Assembly: GCA_948496895.1 (NCBI GenBank)
Contig: CAOOJO010000199.1
Coordinates: 1 to 5,682, forward strand
Reading direction: 5' to 3'
Origin: an uncultured Acetatifactor sp.
Lineage (GTDB): Bacteria; Bacillota; Clostridia; Lachnospirales; Lachnospiraceae
DNA: 5,682 bases
Under the pieces are notes generated by a model. That model saw only the letters and a program-made list of their open reading frames with translations, did no database searches and had not been told where the DNA came from. Positions 1 through 5,682 of this stretch are shown here, in pieces; position 1 is the stretch's first letter, and each line of letters opens with the position of its first letter. The position numbers and the translations under genes are program-made.

Positions 1-618
1 GTGGGTATGCCCTGTGACCAGAATGTGCTGGCGGGCCTGGGCCCAGCTGCGCAGGCTCTCCTCGCACCTTTCCTTCACCTCGTAGTTCTTGGCGGCGCTG
101 GTGGGGTCTAAGAACCCCAGGTTCTCCAGGGGGCTCCAGAAATACCGCACCAGGAACCGGGCCAGGGGCCAGAGGGTGGAGTTCAGGAAGCTGGCCTGGT
201 GCCCGTGGGTCAGGTACAGGGACTTCTCCGGCGCGGACTCGGCGTAGAGGATGACGGCCTCCAGGAAGGCCGGATTCTTTCTGCGGACGATGTTGTGGTT
301 GCCGTAGAGCAGGTGCAGCCGCCCCTTCTCCTCGAACCGGGCGAACATGCAGTAGACGTCCTCATGAATCTCCGTGATGTTGCGCAGCTTACGGTTCTCC
401 CACAGCTCCTCCCCGTCCCCCAGCTCGATATACGTAAAACCGTTTCTGTAATAATGCTCCATCGCCGCATAGTACAGGTGCTGGTTCTTCAGGAAATTGT
501 CCGAGGAGGTGCCCACGCCCCTGTGGCAGTCGCTGATGAGCACGTACCGGGAGCATCGGTGGAAGGGCAGGACCAGCGCCTGGGAGAAGGCGCGGTCCAG
601 ACGCCCCTTGGCGCTCAT
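1..618 (-). CDS. Calcineurin-like metallophosphoesterase, C-terminus cut off by the window edge
   Basis: The first 206 residues are visible and the frame stays open to position 1. The full set of metallophosphoesterase motifs is readable: ISDCHRG (Asp30, His32), ELGDGEELWE (Asp68), YGNHN (Asn107, His108), LTHGH (His138, His140) and TGHTH (His204, His206). In this superfamily these residues bind two metal ions and hydrolyse phosphate esters, so an active hydrolase is expected; the substrate cannot be told. No signal peptide or membrane segment is seen, so it is probably cytoplasmic. The start is the ATG at 618, which shares ATGA with the stop of the upstream DUF4474 gene and follows a good ribosome binding site (AGGAAAAGG, 2-3 bases upstream). 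Only about 25 residues precede the first motif, as is normal for the fold. Position 109 is Asn where GNH is usually followed by Asp or Glu; that position is not a metal ligand. It resembles LpxH-type enzymes only in general fold, and a lipid A role is not suggested. Confidence 0.9.
   Translation of the reverse strand, partial: MSAKGRLDRAFSQALVLPFHRCSRYVLISDCHRGVGTSSDNFLKNQHLYYAAMEHYYRNGFTYIELGDGEELWENRKLRNITEIHEDVYCMFARFEEKGRLHLLYGNHNIVRRKNPAFLEAVILYAESAPEKSLYLTHGHQASFLNSTLWPLARFLVRYFWSPLENLGFLDPTSAAKNYEVKERCEESLRSWAQARQHILVTGHTH
615..618 (-). other. ATGA stop/start overlap, DUF4474 to phosphoesterase
   Basis: On the minus strand the four bases read ATGA: the phosphoesterase ATG (618-616) overlaps the DUF4474 TGA (617-615). 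The ribosome binding site of the second gene is embedded in the last codons of the first (AGG AAA AGG). This arrangement normally means translational coupling and a shared mRNA. Confidence 0.88.
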
Positions 619-1568
619 GACCTTTTCCTGCGGCGGGGCCTGCACCTGCGGCAGCATTTCGGGCGGCGGCATCCGTGCTTCCTGTGGCAGCGCCTGTGGA
701 AACGGCGCAGCCGCATCAGCTTCCGGAAGCAGAAGGGGATATAGTAGTACAGGAACAGGATGCGGTCTTCCGTGCAGGCAAAGGGCCTGGTGACCCAGAG
801 GAAGAGGCGGCAGTACATCCGGTTCAGGCACTGGGACAGCCTGCGGCGCAGCCGGGTCAGGAAGCCGTAATGCTCCTGCACGGGCCGATGGAAGGTAAAG
901 CACAGGCAGAGGTTCTGCACCGTGATGCCCTCGGCGGCATAGCCCGCCCGGCACAGGCCCCGGTAGAAGGCCTCCAGCATCTCCCTGTCGCCGAAGCAGA
1001 CCGTCGCCTTCAGGCACAGGCTGGAGGGGCGGGCGAACACGCCCGGCAGGAAGGCCGTGAGCCACCAGTGCCGTTCGGAAATCTTCACGCAGGCGCCGTT
1101 CTCCAGGAACAGCTGCATGGTACAGTTCAGCAGCTCGGCCTCGCTGGCCGCCTGGAAGTGCGCCGTCCGGTATTCCGTCTCGGAAAGCAGCCTGTCGGCA
1201 TGGTAGATGCCGATCTCGGCGCCGGCGTTGATGCCGTACTGGCCCTTCCAGAATTCAATCAGCCATGTCCGTCCCCGGTAGTTGAAGTACACCGGAAGGG
1301 AGTCGAACACCATCTGGAAACGGGGGGCCATGTAGTCGTAGACCCAGGCATAACCGGCGCTCTTCTGCCAGGCGTCCAGGGTGGAGGAGAAGAATCCGCA
1401 GCAGCAGTGGTACGCATAGCCGAAGGGCTGCGCCAGCTCCTCCAGCAGGGAGCATTTCTCGCACTTCTCCATGTCCCGGATTCTGCAGATGATCTTCCTC
1501 CTGCGGAAGTGGCAGAACAGCATGCTCAGGAGAGCAAGCAAAAGTAAGATGAACAGAGCAGCATACAT
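615..1568 (-). CDS. DUF4474 domain protein with N-terminal membrane anchor
   Basis: This is a 317-residue protein of unknown function. Residues 2-18 form a Leu-rich membrane segment followed by FRRRK, consistent with a single N-terminal anchor and a cytoplasmic remainder. Residues about 45-230 match the DUF4474 pattern as I know it: PFGYAY (48-53), TLDAWQ (63-68), then VYFNYRGRTWLIEFWKGQYG (93-112), followed by an EIGIY element (118-122). The domain is found mainly in Clostridia and has no assigned activity. The protein is unusually cysteine-rich (23 Cys, including CEKC at 36-39 and CCC at 55-57). It ends in an Arg/Cys/His-rich tail (residues 287-317). A second hydrophobic stretch lies near 270-281. 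The gene is first in a two-gene operon and its TGA overlaps the phosphoesterase ATG. The ATG at 1568 is the only sensible start; its ribosome binding site is weak (TAGG, 8 bases upstream). The family call is firm; the function is unknown. Confidence 0.82.
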   Translation of the reverse strand: MYAALFILLLLALLSMLFCHFRRRKIICRIRDMEKCEKCSLLEELAQPFGYAYHCCCGFFSSTLDAWQKSAGYAWVYDYMAPRFQMVFDSLPVYFNYRGRTWLIEFWKGQYGINAGAEIGIYHADRLLSETEYRTAHFQAASEAELLNCTMQLFLENGACVKISERHWWLTAFLPGVFARPSSLCLKATVCFGDREMLEAFYRGLCRAGYAAEGITVQNLCLCFTFHRPVQEHYGFLTRLRRRLSQCLNRMYCRLFLWVTRPFACTEDRILFLYYYIPFCFRKLMRLRRFHRRCHRKHGCRRPKCCRRCRPRRRKRS

Positions 1569-1602
1569 AATGGTAACCTATAATCCTATGTGGTTTTGCT
1601 CT

Positions 1603-1632
1603 ATTATATGCCCGGAGACGTAAAGATGTACC
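1603..1632 (-). promoter_or_regulatory. Candidate promoter for the DUF4474-phosphoesterase operon
   Basis: Read on the minus strand, a perfect TATAAT lies at 1608-1603. A poor -35 match, GGTACA, lies at 1632-1627 with an 18-bp gap. Transcription would start near 1596, leaving a leader of about 28 bases before the ATG at 1568. The -10 is good but the -35 matches only three of six bases, so this promoter may be weak or need an activator. Confidence 0.45.
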
Positions 1633-1634
1633 CC

Positions 1635-1663
1635 TTGATATTATTCTCCGTTGTGAATATAAT
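1635..1663 (+). promoter_or_regulatory. Strong sigma-A-type promoter for the AlbA_2 regulator gene
   Basis: TTGATA (1635-1640) and TATAAT (1658-1663) are separated by exactly 17 bases. That is one mismatch from the housekeeping consensus in the -35 box and none in the -10 box. The predicted start is near 1670, giving a leader of about 47 bases. The spacer contains a small dyad, TATTC (1642-1646) and GAATA (1655-1659), which could be an operator or chance. Confidence 0.8.
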
Positions 1664-1704
1664 AGATACAGTAAGAGAGGACAAAGCGTATATCAAAAAG
1701 TATG

Positions 1705-1710
1705 AGGAGC
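1705..1710 (+). promoter_or_regulatory. Ribosome binding site GAGGAG that decides the start of the regulator
   Basis: GAGGAG ends six bases before the ATG at 1717, an ideal spacing. The in-frame ATG at 1702 lies just upstream of this site and has only a distant purine run (about 21 bases away) in front of it, so 1717 is the better start and the protein begins MPENQNIEWK. Confidence 0.82.
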
Positions 1711-1716
1711 ACAGCC

Positions 1717-3078
1717 ATGCCTGAAAATCAGAACATAGAATGGAAATCAAAATGGAAGGATGACTATCTGGAATGGATTTGCGGTTTTGCCAATGCTCAG
1801 GGCGGAAGGATTTATATCGGCTGCGATGATGACGGGCACGTTATAGGACTTACTAATACCCGCAAGCTTTTAGAGGACATCCCAAATAAAATCCGCAACG
1901 CCATGAGCATTGTCGTCGATGTGAATCGGTTAGTATGCAGTGGAAAAGAATACATCGAAATCGTGGTTCCGCCCTATCCTGTCGCAATTTCCTGCAAGGG
2001 CGTTTATTATTACCGCAGCGGCAGTACCATGCAGACACTCTCCGGTCCCGAGCTGGAAAGCTTCATCCTCCGTAAACGTGGGGCATCCTGGGATAATATG
2101 CCTCTGTCCGGTTTTACGATTGACGATATAGATGATGCATTAGTTGACAAGTTCAAGAACTTGGCTGCTAAAAAAGGGAGGATTGACGGGAGCGTTCTAT
2201 CTGAGTCAAAGGCTGACCTTATGGAAAAGCTCCACCTGACCAATGCAGGATATTATACAAACGCCGCCATGCTCCTGTTCAGCAAAAACCCGGACAAATG
2301 GCAGCTCGGCTCATATACCAAGATAGGTTTCTTTGAAACAGATGCCGACCTTCTCTATCAGGATGAGATCCATGGTTCCATTCTGGAGCAGATTGATAGG
2401 ATTATCGAAGTCCTTCATCTCAAGTTCATGAAGGCAAAAATCTCATATGAAGGAATACAGCGAATAGAAAGATACTTTGTCCCGGACGCGGCTCTGAGGG
2501 AGGCTTTGTTGAACGCTTTATGCCATAAGCAATATGAATCCTGCATCCCTATTCAAATCAGCGTATATGAAGATCGTCTTTATATTGCGAACTGCGGAAG
2601 ACTGCCTGAAAACTGGACCATCGACAGTTTAATGTCCAAGCATGCGTCCCGGCCATACAACCCCTCCATTGCCAATGTCTACTATTTGGCAGGCCTCATT
2701 GAAAGCTGGGGCCGCGGCATTGAAAAAATCTGTCAGGCATGTGAGGAGGACGGCTCTCCGCTGCCGAAATACACAGCCCATCCTGGCGATATCATGATCC
2801 AATTTACAGCAGCGGAAGACCGAATCGTACACACTTCACTCAGCAGGGTGACTGAGAGGGTGACTGAGAAGGTGACTGAGAAGGTGACTGAGAAGGAACA
2901 GGAAATCCTCTCACTATTACTGGAAGACCCCGCATTTACCTATGCTGTTCTGGCTGAGAAGCTGGGAGTGAGTCGTAAAACGATTTCTTCAAGAATGAAA
3001 TCGTTGAAAGAAAAAGGCATTCTGCAACGAGTAGGTTCGGATACGAAAGGGCATTGGCAAATCAATAACGGGAAGTAA
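1717..3078 (+). CDS. AlbA_2 (Schlafen-type) / GHKL-like ATPase / winged-helix putative transcriptional regulator
   Basis: This 453-residue protein has the COG2865 architecture. Residues about 8-115 are an AlbA_2 domain: IEWK (7-10), FANAQGGRIYIG (24-35), then DDDGHVIG (37-44). Residues about 255-345 are an HATPase_c_4 region with the N-box-like REALLNALCH (261-270), the SRPYNPSIAN stretch (311-320) and ESWGRGIEKI (329-338). Residues 394-450 form a winged helix with LAEKLGVSRKTISSRMKSL (412-430) as its helix-turn-helix. Residues 378-393 are a four-unit VTER/VTEK repeat joining the ATPase part to the winged helix. The family is annotated as putative transcriptional regulators; ligand and targets are unknown, and AlbA_2 proteins also occur in defence islands. 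The gene stands alone with its own strong promoter and ends at a hairpin. Its base composition is lower in GC than both flanks, which suggests acquisition. Length is normal for the family and no damage is seen. Confidence 0.9.
   Translation: MPENQNIEWKSKWKDDYLEWICGFANAQGGRIYIGCDDDGHVIGLTNTRKLLEDIPNKIRNAMSIVVDVNRLVCSGKEYIEIVVPPYPVAISCKGVYYYRSGSTMQTLSGPELESFILRKRGASWDNMPLSGFTIDDIDDALVDKFKNLAAKKGRIDGSVLSESKADLMEKLHLTNAGYYTNAAMLLFSKNPDKWQLGSYTKIGFFETDADLLYQDEIHGSILEQIDRIIEVLHLKFMKAKISYEGIQRIERYFVPDAALREALLNALCHKQYESCIPIQISVYEDRLYIANCGRLPENWTIDSLMSKHASRPYNPSIANVYYLAGLIESWGRGIEKICQACEEDGSPLPKYTAHPGDIMIQFTAAEDRIVHTSLSRVTERVTEKVTEKVTEKEQEILSLLLEDPAFTYAVLAEKLGVSRKTISSRMKSLKEKGILQRVGSDTKGHWQINNGK
2848..2895 (+). 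repeat. Four tandem 12-bp repeats inside the regulator gene (VTER/VTEK units)
   Basis: The unit GTGACTGAGAAG occurs three times without change (2860-2871, 2872-2883, 2884-2895). It is preceded by one copy ending AGG instead of AAG (2848-2859). Each unit adds four residues, so gain or loss of copies keeps the reading frame. The position is the linker between the ATPase-like part and the winged helix. Confidence 0.95.
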
Positions 3079-3123
3079 AGGCTGCTCCTACGCACAAGTA
3101 TGGTACCTGGCGCGGAGCAGCCT
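3079..3123. terminator. Hairpin between convergent genes, probable bidirectional terminator
   Basis: AGGCTGCTCC (3079-3088) is the exact reverse complement of GGAGCAGCCT (3114-3123), a 10-bp GC-rich stem. A short inner stem, CGC (3091-3093) with GCG (3110-3112), can continue it. It begins one base after the regulator's TAA and lies four bases beyond the permease stop on the other strand. U-tracts are poor on both sides (TTTACTT on the minus strand, CCTTATT on the plus strand), so termination may be partial or factor-assisted. Confidence 0.6.
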
Positions 3124-3127
3124 AGCC

Positions 3128-5482
3128 TTATTGCTGCAGCTTTATCGTATCCACAATGGACAGCCTCCTGATCTTCCTGATTGGCCGCCGGATGGCCAGC
3201 GCCGCGGAGCCGAAGCAGAGGATGACGATCAGCGCCAGCGACGGGGCCGGAAGCTGCCAGCTGATTCCCCATTTGTCGGCGATCAGGAACTGGAACATCA
3301 TCTTGTTCAAGGGCAGTCCCAGGACGCACCCGGCTATGCACCCCAGCACCGCATAAGTAGCCGCTTCGGCGGCAATCATGCGATAGAGCTGCCCGGTGCC
3401 CATGCCGATGGAGCGCATCACGCCGTACTGCCTTGTCCTTGCGGCCACGCTGGCGTTCATGCTGTTGAAGATATTGAATACGGTTATCAGTGCGATGATA
3501 ATCAGGAAACCATATATGAATACCGCGCCCGTATAGTAGGAGCTCTGGGACTCCTCGTTGGACAGCCTTTTGTCCGCCAGGGTGCAGTCCGCCGGAAGGA
3601 GGCCGCGTATGGCAGAAACCGTTCCGTCGTTGTCCGCGGCTTTCCCGTCTTCCAAAGGCCTCCCGCCGCCTCCAAGCTGTATGTCAATGGCGGCATAGCC
3701 CACGGCACCCACGCTTTCCGTGAACAGCTCCTCGGAGCATATGATATAGCCCAGGCTTCCCGCCGGACATGACGCGTTGGTGGAAGACAGGATCCCCGCG
3801 ATCCTCACCTGCCTCTCCCCCAGAGGCGCATGGAGCGTCACCACATCCCCCACCTGCCAGAGCATCCCGTCCCGGTAGGATACCAGGATATCCGTGGTTC
3901 CTCCACAGACCGCATCCATATCCCCCCGGTTCAGCTCCTCCCTGGCCCATCCGAACTGCTTCTCCTCATAGGAGACCAGCGCGGCCGTACCGCTCTCCGC
4001 CTCAGAGGAAACGGACAATCCGCCGTATTCCATCCTTCCGAAGGCCCTTTCCACGCCCTCTATGGCCTCTATCTCTTCTATGACGGAAGGATCCATCCCC
4101 CCGGCAGACGCGGCGGACAGGTCTCCCGCCCAGGGGGCCAGCGCCGGCATGCCCTGGTCCAGGAACACCACCATCACCTGGAACGCCAGGAACAGCATGA
4201 TACTGATGGCGAAGGAGCAGGTCATCAGGAACAGGTTCTTCTTCCCCGACAGGGCGTGGAACACGCCCATGCCCGTCTCTACCCGAAACAGCCTCGTATT
4301 GGCGGCATGCCTGTTCTGCGCAAGCTGGGAGCTGCCGTTAATGGCCGTGACAGGCGAGACCTTTGCGGCCTTTTTCGCGGGGGAAAGGGATGCCAGGAGG
4401 ACGATCAGGAAGCCCACCAGGATTCCCGCCATTATGCCTACGATGCTGACTTCAAACAGCGGCACCTCCGAAAACCGGTCCCCGCTGACGGACTTCAGCA
4501 GCAGGCAGGCGGCCCATGTGGCGATCTGTCCCGCCAGCAGGCCCATGGGGACGCCCCTGGCGCTCTGCCTGAGCCCCTGGAGGATCACGAAATGCCTCAC
4601 CTGCCCCCTGGAGGCCCCAAGGCAGCGCAGCAGCCCGTAAAACTGTATCCGCTCTAATACGTTGGTATGGAAGCTTGCGGAGATCATCACCGTCCCCGCG
4701 ATCAGGACCAGGAGGACAAGGATAGCGGCGATCAGGTACAGGGCCTGCATGATATTGCTCTCGCTCTGTCCCATCAGGCCCAGCAGGGCGGTATTTTCGG
4801 AAATCTGGCTGTCCGAAAGGCCGTACTGCTCCTTTATCTCCTCTATGGCCCTCTGGATGCGCGCACCGTCCCTGAACCGGATGCGGTAGGTGGTGCCCTC
4901 CGCCGCTTCCTCGTCCCCGATGGCCAGGAATCCCTCCTCGCTCAGGGCCATCCCGCAGATATCCGCCTTCAGCATGGAGCCCATGTCCCCCAGGACGCCG
5001 GTGATGCGGTACCGCTTCTGCCCGCCTCCCGGAACCGTCACGGTGACATCATCGCCGATGGCCAGGCCAAGCCGCTCCATGGCGCTCTCATTCAGCAGGG
5101 CCTCGTCCGGCAGCACCGGGTATGTGCCCTCCGTCATGTCCATCTCCGTCAGTGCCTCCATGGTGCCCTCCGCCGCTCCCACGAAGCTGACAGGCATGTC
5201 ATTCAGGCTCCCCGCGCTGCCCTGGTAGACCCATCCCGACAGGGCCACGTCTATCCTGGCCGACACCGCTTCCGCCGTCTCCTGCCCCACGTCGCGGAGG
5301 GCGACGTGGTATTCGCCGTTGGTCTTGATGAAATAGTTCTTCTGGGAGCGCATGGCCATGTCCGCCATGCTGAAGATCGCCATGACCAGGCATACCGAAA
5401 GGGTGATGCACAGCACGGAAATCCGGTTGTTCCTGCGATGGATTCTTTCATATTGGGGTATCAGGCCCAGATAGCTCTTCAT
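3128..5482 (-). CDS. ABC transporter permease with two FtsX domains
   Basis: This 784-residue membrane protein is the permease half of an ABC transporter. Hydrophobicity suggests eight membrane segments near residues 21-41, 245-268, 311-330, 344-366, 416-440, 652-675, 704-726 and 745-763. Two large extracytoplasmic domains lie at about 42-244 and 441-651. FtsX cores follow each: the coupling-helix region ERIQFYGLLRCLGASRGQ (277-294) and its counterpart RTRQYGVMRSIGMGTGQ (682-698). Each half closes with the usual basic motif (SPAKKAAKVSPVTAI, 367-381; RRPIRKIRRLSIVDTIK, 765-781). This is the tandem MacB/LolC-like layout common in Firmicutes, with length near the usual 800. Such transporters extrude peptides, lipids or drugs or act as mechanotransmitters; the substrate cannot be read here. 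The ATG at 5482 is preceded by GGGGGTGG and overlaps the ATPase stop by four bases. It is the last gene of its operon before the hairpin. Confidence 0.93.
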   Translation of the reverse strand: MKSYLGLIPQYERIHRRNNRISVLCITLSVCLVMAIFSMADMAMRSQKNYFIKTNGEYHVALRDVGQETAEAVSARIDVALSGWVYQGSAGSLNDMPVSFVGAAEGTMEALTEMDMTEGTYPVLPDEALLNESAMERLGLAIGDDVTVTVPGGGQKRYRITGVLGDMGSMLKADICGMALSEEGFLAIGDEEAAEGTTYRIRFRDGARIQRAIEEIKEQYGLSDSQISENTALLGLMGQSESNIMQALYLIAAILVLLVLIAGTVMISASFHTNVLERIQFYGLLRCLGASRGQVRHFVILQGLRQSARGVPMGLLAGQIATWAACLLLKSVSGDRFSEVPLFEVSIVGIMAGILVGFLIVLLASLSPAKKAAKVSPVTAINGSSQLAQNRHAANTRLFRVETGMGVFHALSGKKNLFLMTCSFAISIMLFLAFQVMVVFLDQGMPALAPWAGDLSAASAGGMDPSVIEEIEAIEGVERAFGRMEYGGLSVSSEAESGTAALVSYEEKQFGWAREELNRGDMDAVCGGTTDILVSYRDGMLWQVGDVVTLHAPLGERQVRIAGILSSTNASCPAGSLGYIICSEELFTESVGAVGYAAIDIQLGGGGRPLEDGKAADNDGTVSAIRGLLPADCTLADKRLSNEESQSSYYTGAVFIYGFLIIIALITVFNIFNSMNASVAARTRQYGVMRSIGMGTGQLYRMIAAEAATYAVLGCIAGCVLGLPLNKMMFQFLIADKWGISWQLPAPSLALIVILCFGSAALAIRRPIRKIRRLSIVDTIKLQQ
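5479..5482 (-). other. ATGA stop/start overlap, ABC ATPase to permease
   Basis: On the minus strand the permease ATG (5482-5480) overlaps the ATPase TGA (5481-5479). This is the usual sign that the two transporter subunits are translated together from one mRNA. Confidence 0.9.
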
Positions 5483-5682
5483 CTCGCCACCCCCAAATCC
5501 TTCAGCCTGCCGTCTGTCATGCGCAGCACCCTGTCCGTGGCGTCCGCGTGGCTTTCATTGTGTGTGATCATCAGGATGGTCTGGCTGTACTTGGCCGACA
5601 TAGACTTCAAGAGGGCGATCACCTCCCGGCTGTTCCCGGAATCCAGGTTCCCGGTGGGCTCGTCCGCCATGATGATTGCGGG
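5479..5682 (-). CDS. ABC transporter ATP-binding protein, C-terminal 67 residues only
   Basis: The gene enters from the right edge; only its end is visible. The fragment starts inside the Walker B strand (PAIIMADEPTGNLDS), giving the catalytic Glu and the D-loop. It then shows the H-loop in TILMITHNE and finishes with VLRMTDGRL, the standard closing strand of this class. DEPTGNLDS is the signature of the LolD/MacB/FtsE family, which pairs with FtsX-type permeases, and the next gene is exactly that. The Walker A and signature motifs must lie outside the window. It would power the permease from the cytoplasmic face. Confidence 0.94.
   Translation of the reverse strand, partial: PAIIMADEPTGNLDSGNSREVIALLKSMSAKYSQTILMITHNESHADATDRVLRMTDGRLKDLGVAR

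Noticed and set aside
199..744. Plus-strand open frame of 181 codons over the phosphoesterase
   Set aside because: The minus-strand frame carries all the metallophosphoesterase motifs in order, so this is a shadow.
675..1547. Long open frame on the plus strand (290 codons) opposite the DUF4474 gene
   Set aside because: It is low in recognisable motifs, rich in Gln/Gly/Ala/Pro as antisense frames of GC-rich genes are, and lies fully opposite a recognisable domain protein.
1702..1716. Upstream in-frame ATG as the start of the regulator
   Set aside because: It lacks a nearby ribosome binding site, while GAGGAG sits at ideal distance from the ATG at 1717.
2848..2895. Short direct repeats as a CRISPR array or iteron origin
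   Set aside because: The units are contiguous 12-bp codon repeats with no spacers and lie inside a coding frame.
1717..3078. AlbA_2 protein as part of an anti-phage defence island
   Set aside because: No nuclease, methyltransferase, helicase or toxin-antitoxin partner is beside it in the window; the architecture fits the regulator class.
3830..4657. Plus-strand open frame of 275 codons inside the permease region
   Set aside because: It is antisense to a clear FtsX permease, is rich in His/Gln/Pro/Arg and has no domain signal.

Overview
The window looks like chromosomal DNA of a low-GC-phylum anaerobe, most likely a Clostridia/Lachnospiraceae-type gut bacterium. This is inferred from gene content, not from a marker gene. 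The evidence is a DUF4474 protein, an AlbA_2/Schlafen-type ATP-binding regulator with a short-repeat linker, a tandem-FtsX ABC permease, strong AGGAG-type ribosome binding sites, and a near-consensus sigma-A promoter. Most of the window has high GC, but the central regulator gene is clearly lower.

Layout. (1) Positions 1-1568, minus strand: a DUF4474 membrane-anchored protein, followed by a calcineurin-like metallophosphoesterase that runs off the left edge. Their stop and start overlap as ATGA, so they look translationally coupled. (2) Positions 1569-1716: a short AT-rich divergent intergenic region. It has a near-consensus promoter firing right (TTGATA, 17 bp, TATAAT) and a weaker candidate firing left. 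(3) Positions 1717-3078, plus strand: a 453-aa AlbA_2 / GHKL-like ATPase / winged-helix protein (COG2865 type) with four in-frame 12-bp repeats just before the DNA-binding domain. (4) Positions 3079-3127: a hairpin between convergent genes, probably a shared terminator. (5) Positions 3128-5682, minus strand: the C-terminal end of an ABC ATPase of the LolD/MacB type, overlapping by ATGA with a 784-aa permease carrying two FtsX cores.

How the parts fit. The two minus-strand pairs look like separate operons. The ATPase and permease form one ABC exporter or extruder of unknown substrate. The DUF4474 protein and the phosphoesterase are a coupled pair of unknown pathway. The regulator gene sits alone between them, in the opposite orientation and with different base composition, so it may be a later insertion. 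It could regulate itself or the neighbouring DUF4474 operon from the shared intergenic region, but nothing here proves this. No RNA gene, CRISPR array, insertion sequence or phage gene was seen. Apart from the pair of uncharacterised coupled genes, I see no clear evidence of a novel system.
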